This document shows, one piece after another, positions 62,421-64,000 of a stretch of DNA of 64,000 nt. The notes under the pieces are model-generated. The model had not been told where the DNA came from, searched no databases, and saw nothing but the letters and a program-made list of their open reading frames with translations. The DNA is taken from the NCBI GenBank assembly GCA_947652605.1, contig OX393583.1:8907222-8971221 (forward strand), given 5' to 3'. Position 1 is the first letter of the stretch; the number at the start of each line of letters is the position of its first letter. The translations under genes and the position numbers were made by a program. The DNA is from Elmis aenea (taxonomy: Eukaryota > Arthropoda > Insecta > Coleoptera > Elmidae).

Positions 62421-64000
62421 ACTTCTCATTTTTCACCAAAAATTAAATATCCTATTTAAAGACTAATAATCGTTAATTTGGCCATAAATAACGTGTATAC
62501 CAAGTTTAAAGCAATTTGCATTAGTTTTAAGAAAATCGATTTTTTTGTCGAAAAAAGTGCAAAAACTATAGTCTTTGTACTTTTCCCATTTTTCCAAAAA
62601 TTAAATATCCTATTTAAGGACTAATAATCGTTAATTTGGCTATAAATAATGTGTATACAAAGTTTAAAGCGATTAGCATTAGTTTCAAGAAAATCGATTT
62701 TTTCTTTGAAAAAAGTGCAAAGACTATAGTCTTTGTACTTTTCCCATTTTCCACCAAAATTTAAATATCCTATTTAAGAACTAATAATCCTTAATTTGGC
62801 TATAAATAACGTGTATACAAAGTTTAAAGCGATTTGCCTTAGTATTAAGAAAATCAATTTTTTCTTTGAAAAAAGTGCAAAGACTATAGTCTTTGTACTT
62901 TTCCCATTTTCCACCAAAATTTAAATATCCTATTTAAGAACTAATAATCCTTAATTTGGCTATAAATAACGTGTATACAAAGTTTAAAGCGATTTGCCTT
63001 AGTATTAAGAAAATCAATTTTTTCTTTGAAAAAAGTGCAAAGACTATAGTCTTTGTACTTTTCCCATTTTCCACCTAAAATTAAATATCCTATTTAAGGA
63101 CTAATAATCCTTAATTTGGCTATAAATAACGTGTATACAAAGTTTAAAGTGATTTGCATTAGTTTTAAGAAAATCGATTTTTTTGTCGAAAAAAGTGCAA
63201 AGACTATAGTCTTTGTACTTTTCCCATTTTTCACCAAAAATTAAATACCTATTTAATGACTAATAATCCTTAATTTGGCTATAAATAACGTGTATACAAA
63301 GTTTAAAGTGATTTGCATTAGTTTTAAGAAAATCGATTTTTTCTTTAAAAAAAGTGCAAAGACTATAGTCTTTGTACTTTTCCCATTTTTCACCAAAAAT
63401 TAAATATCCTATTTAAGAACTAACAATCCTTAATTTGGCTATAAATAACGTGTATACAAAGTTTAAAGTGATTTGCATTAGTTTTAAGAAAATCGATTTT
63501 TTCTTCGAAAAAAGTGCAAAGACTATTTTTTTGTACTTTTCCCATTTTTCACCAAAAATTAAATATCCCATTTAAGGACTAATAATCGTTAATTTGGCTA
63601 TATATAACGTGTATGCAAAGTTTAAAGTGATTTGCATTAGTTTTAAGAAAATCGATTTTTTTGTCGAAAAAAGTGCAAAGACTATAGTCTTTGTACTTTT
63701 CCTATTTTTTCCAAAAATTAAATATCCTATTTAAAAACTAATAATCCTTAATTTGGCTATAAATAACGTGTATACAAAGTTTAAAGTGATTTGCATTAGT
63801 TTTAAGAAAATCGATTTTGTTGTCGAAAAAAAGTGCAAAGACTATATATAGTCTTTGTACTTTTCCCATTTTTCACCAAAAATTAAATATCCTATTTAAG
63901 AACTAACAATCCTTAATTTGGCTATAAATAACGTGTATACAAAGTTTAAAGTGATTTGCATTAGTTTTAAGAGTCTTTGTACTTTTCCCATTTTTTCCAA
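62421..64000. repeat. 159-161 bp satellite array, block 2, about 10 monomers, open at window end
   Basis: Same orientation and family as block 1 and still in register at the right window edge. Monomers here are more diverged than the right part of block 1. The palindrome is lost near 63525 (GACTATTTTTTTGTAC) and a deletion of most of a monomer's tail lies near 63972. Confidence 0.95.

Overview
The window is animal nuclear DNA, AT-rich and dense in repeats. It is most likely from an insect and probably a beetle. The evidence is an insect-type secreted GH37 trehalase, a TRRAP/Nipped-A gene with many introns of about 55-70 bp, and many small TA-flanked fold-back elements plus hAT-type MITEs with 8-bp target duplications. 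The order is inferred, not proven.

Layout: (1) Positions 1-19383 are one unbroken tandem satellite of 171-bp monomers, about 113 copies, cut by the left window edge. (2) Positions 21601-61092 hold the 3' third of a TRRAP/Nipped-A gene on the + strand. I resolve 23 coding exons that join in one frame into 1438 residues ending in the family's C-terminal FATC tail. All introns are GT-AG except one GC-AG. The first exon here is internal, so the 5' part of the gene lies left of the window and the satellite appears to sit inside a TRRAP intron. (3) The 6.8-kb intron between exons 10 and 11 carries a complete intronless secreted trehalase gene on the same strand (41882-43576). (4) The other large introns are graveyards of nested elements: fold-back TACAGGG elements, one with a DUF4817-like ORF, a broken mariner-like transposase, hAT MITEs with readable target duplications, minisatellites and local segmental duplications. 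(5) A second satellite, with 159-161 bp monomers and a perfect 16-bp palindrome in most copies, fills the last intron (56669-60956). It resumes after the gene's 3' end (62421-64000, running off the window), so the terminal exon and 3' UTR form a 1.46-kb island between two blocks of one satellite.

TRRAP is the scaffold pseudokinase of the SAGA and NuA4/TIP60 histone acetyltransferase complexes. Trehalase hydrolyses trehalose, the main insect blood sugar. The two genes are linked by position only. The most unusual points are the satellites inside and around an essential gene, a possible in-frame cassette exon at 37836-37940, the nested intronless trehalase, and fold-back elements inserted end to end into each other's TA termini.
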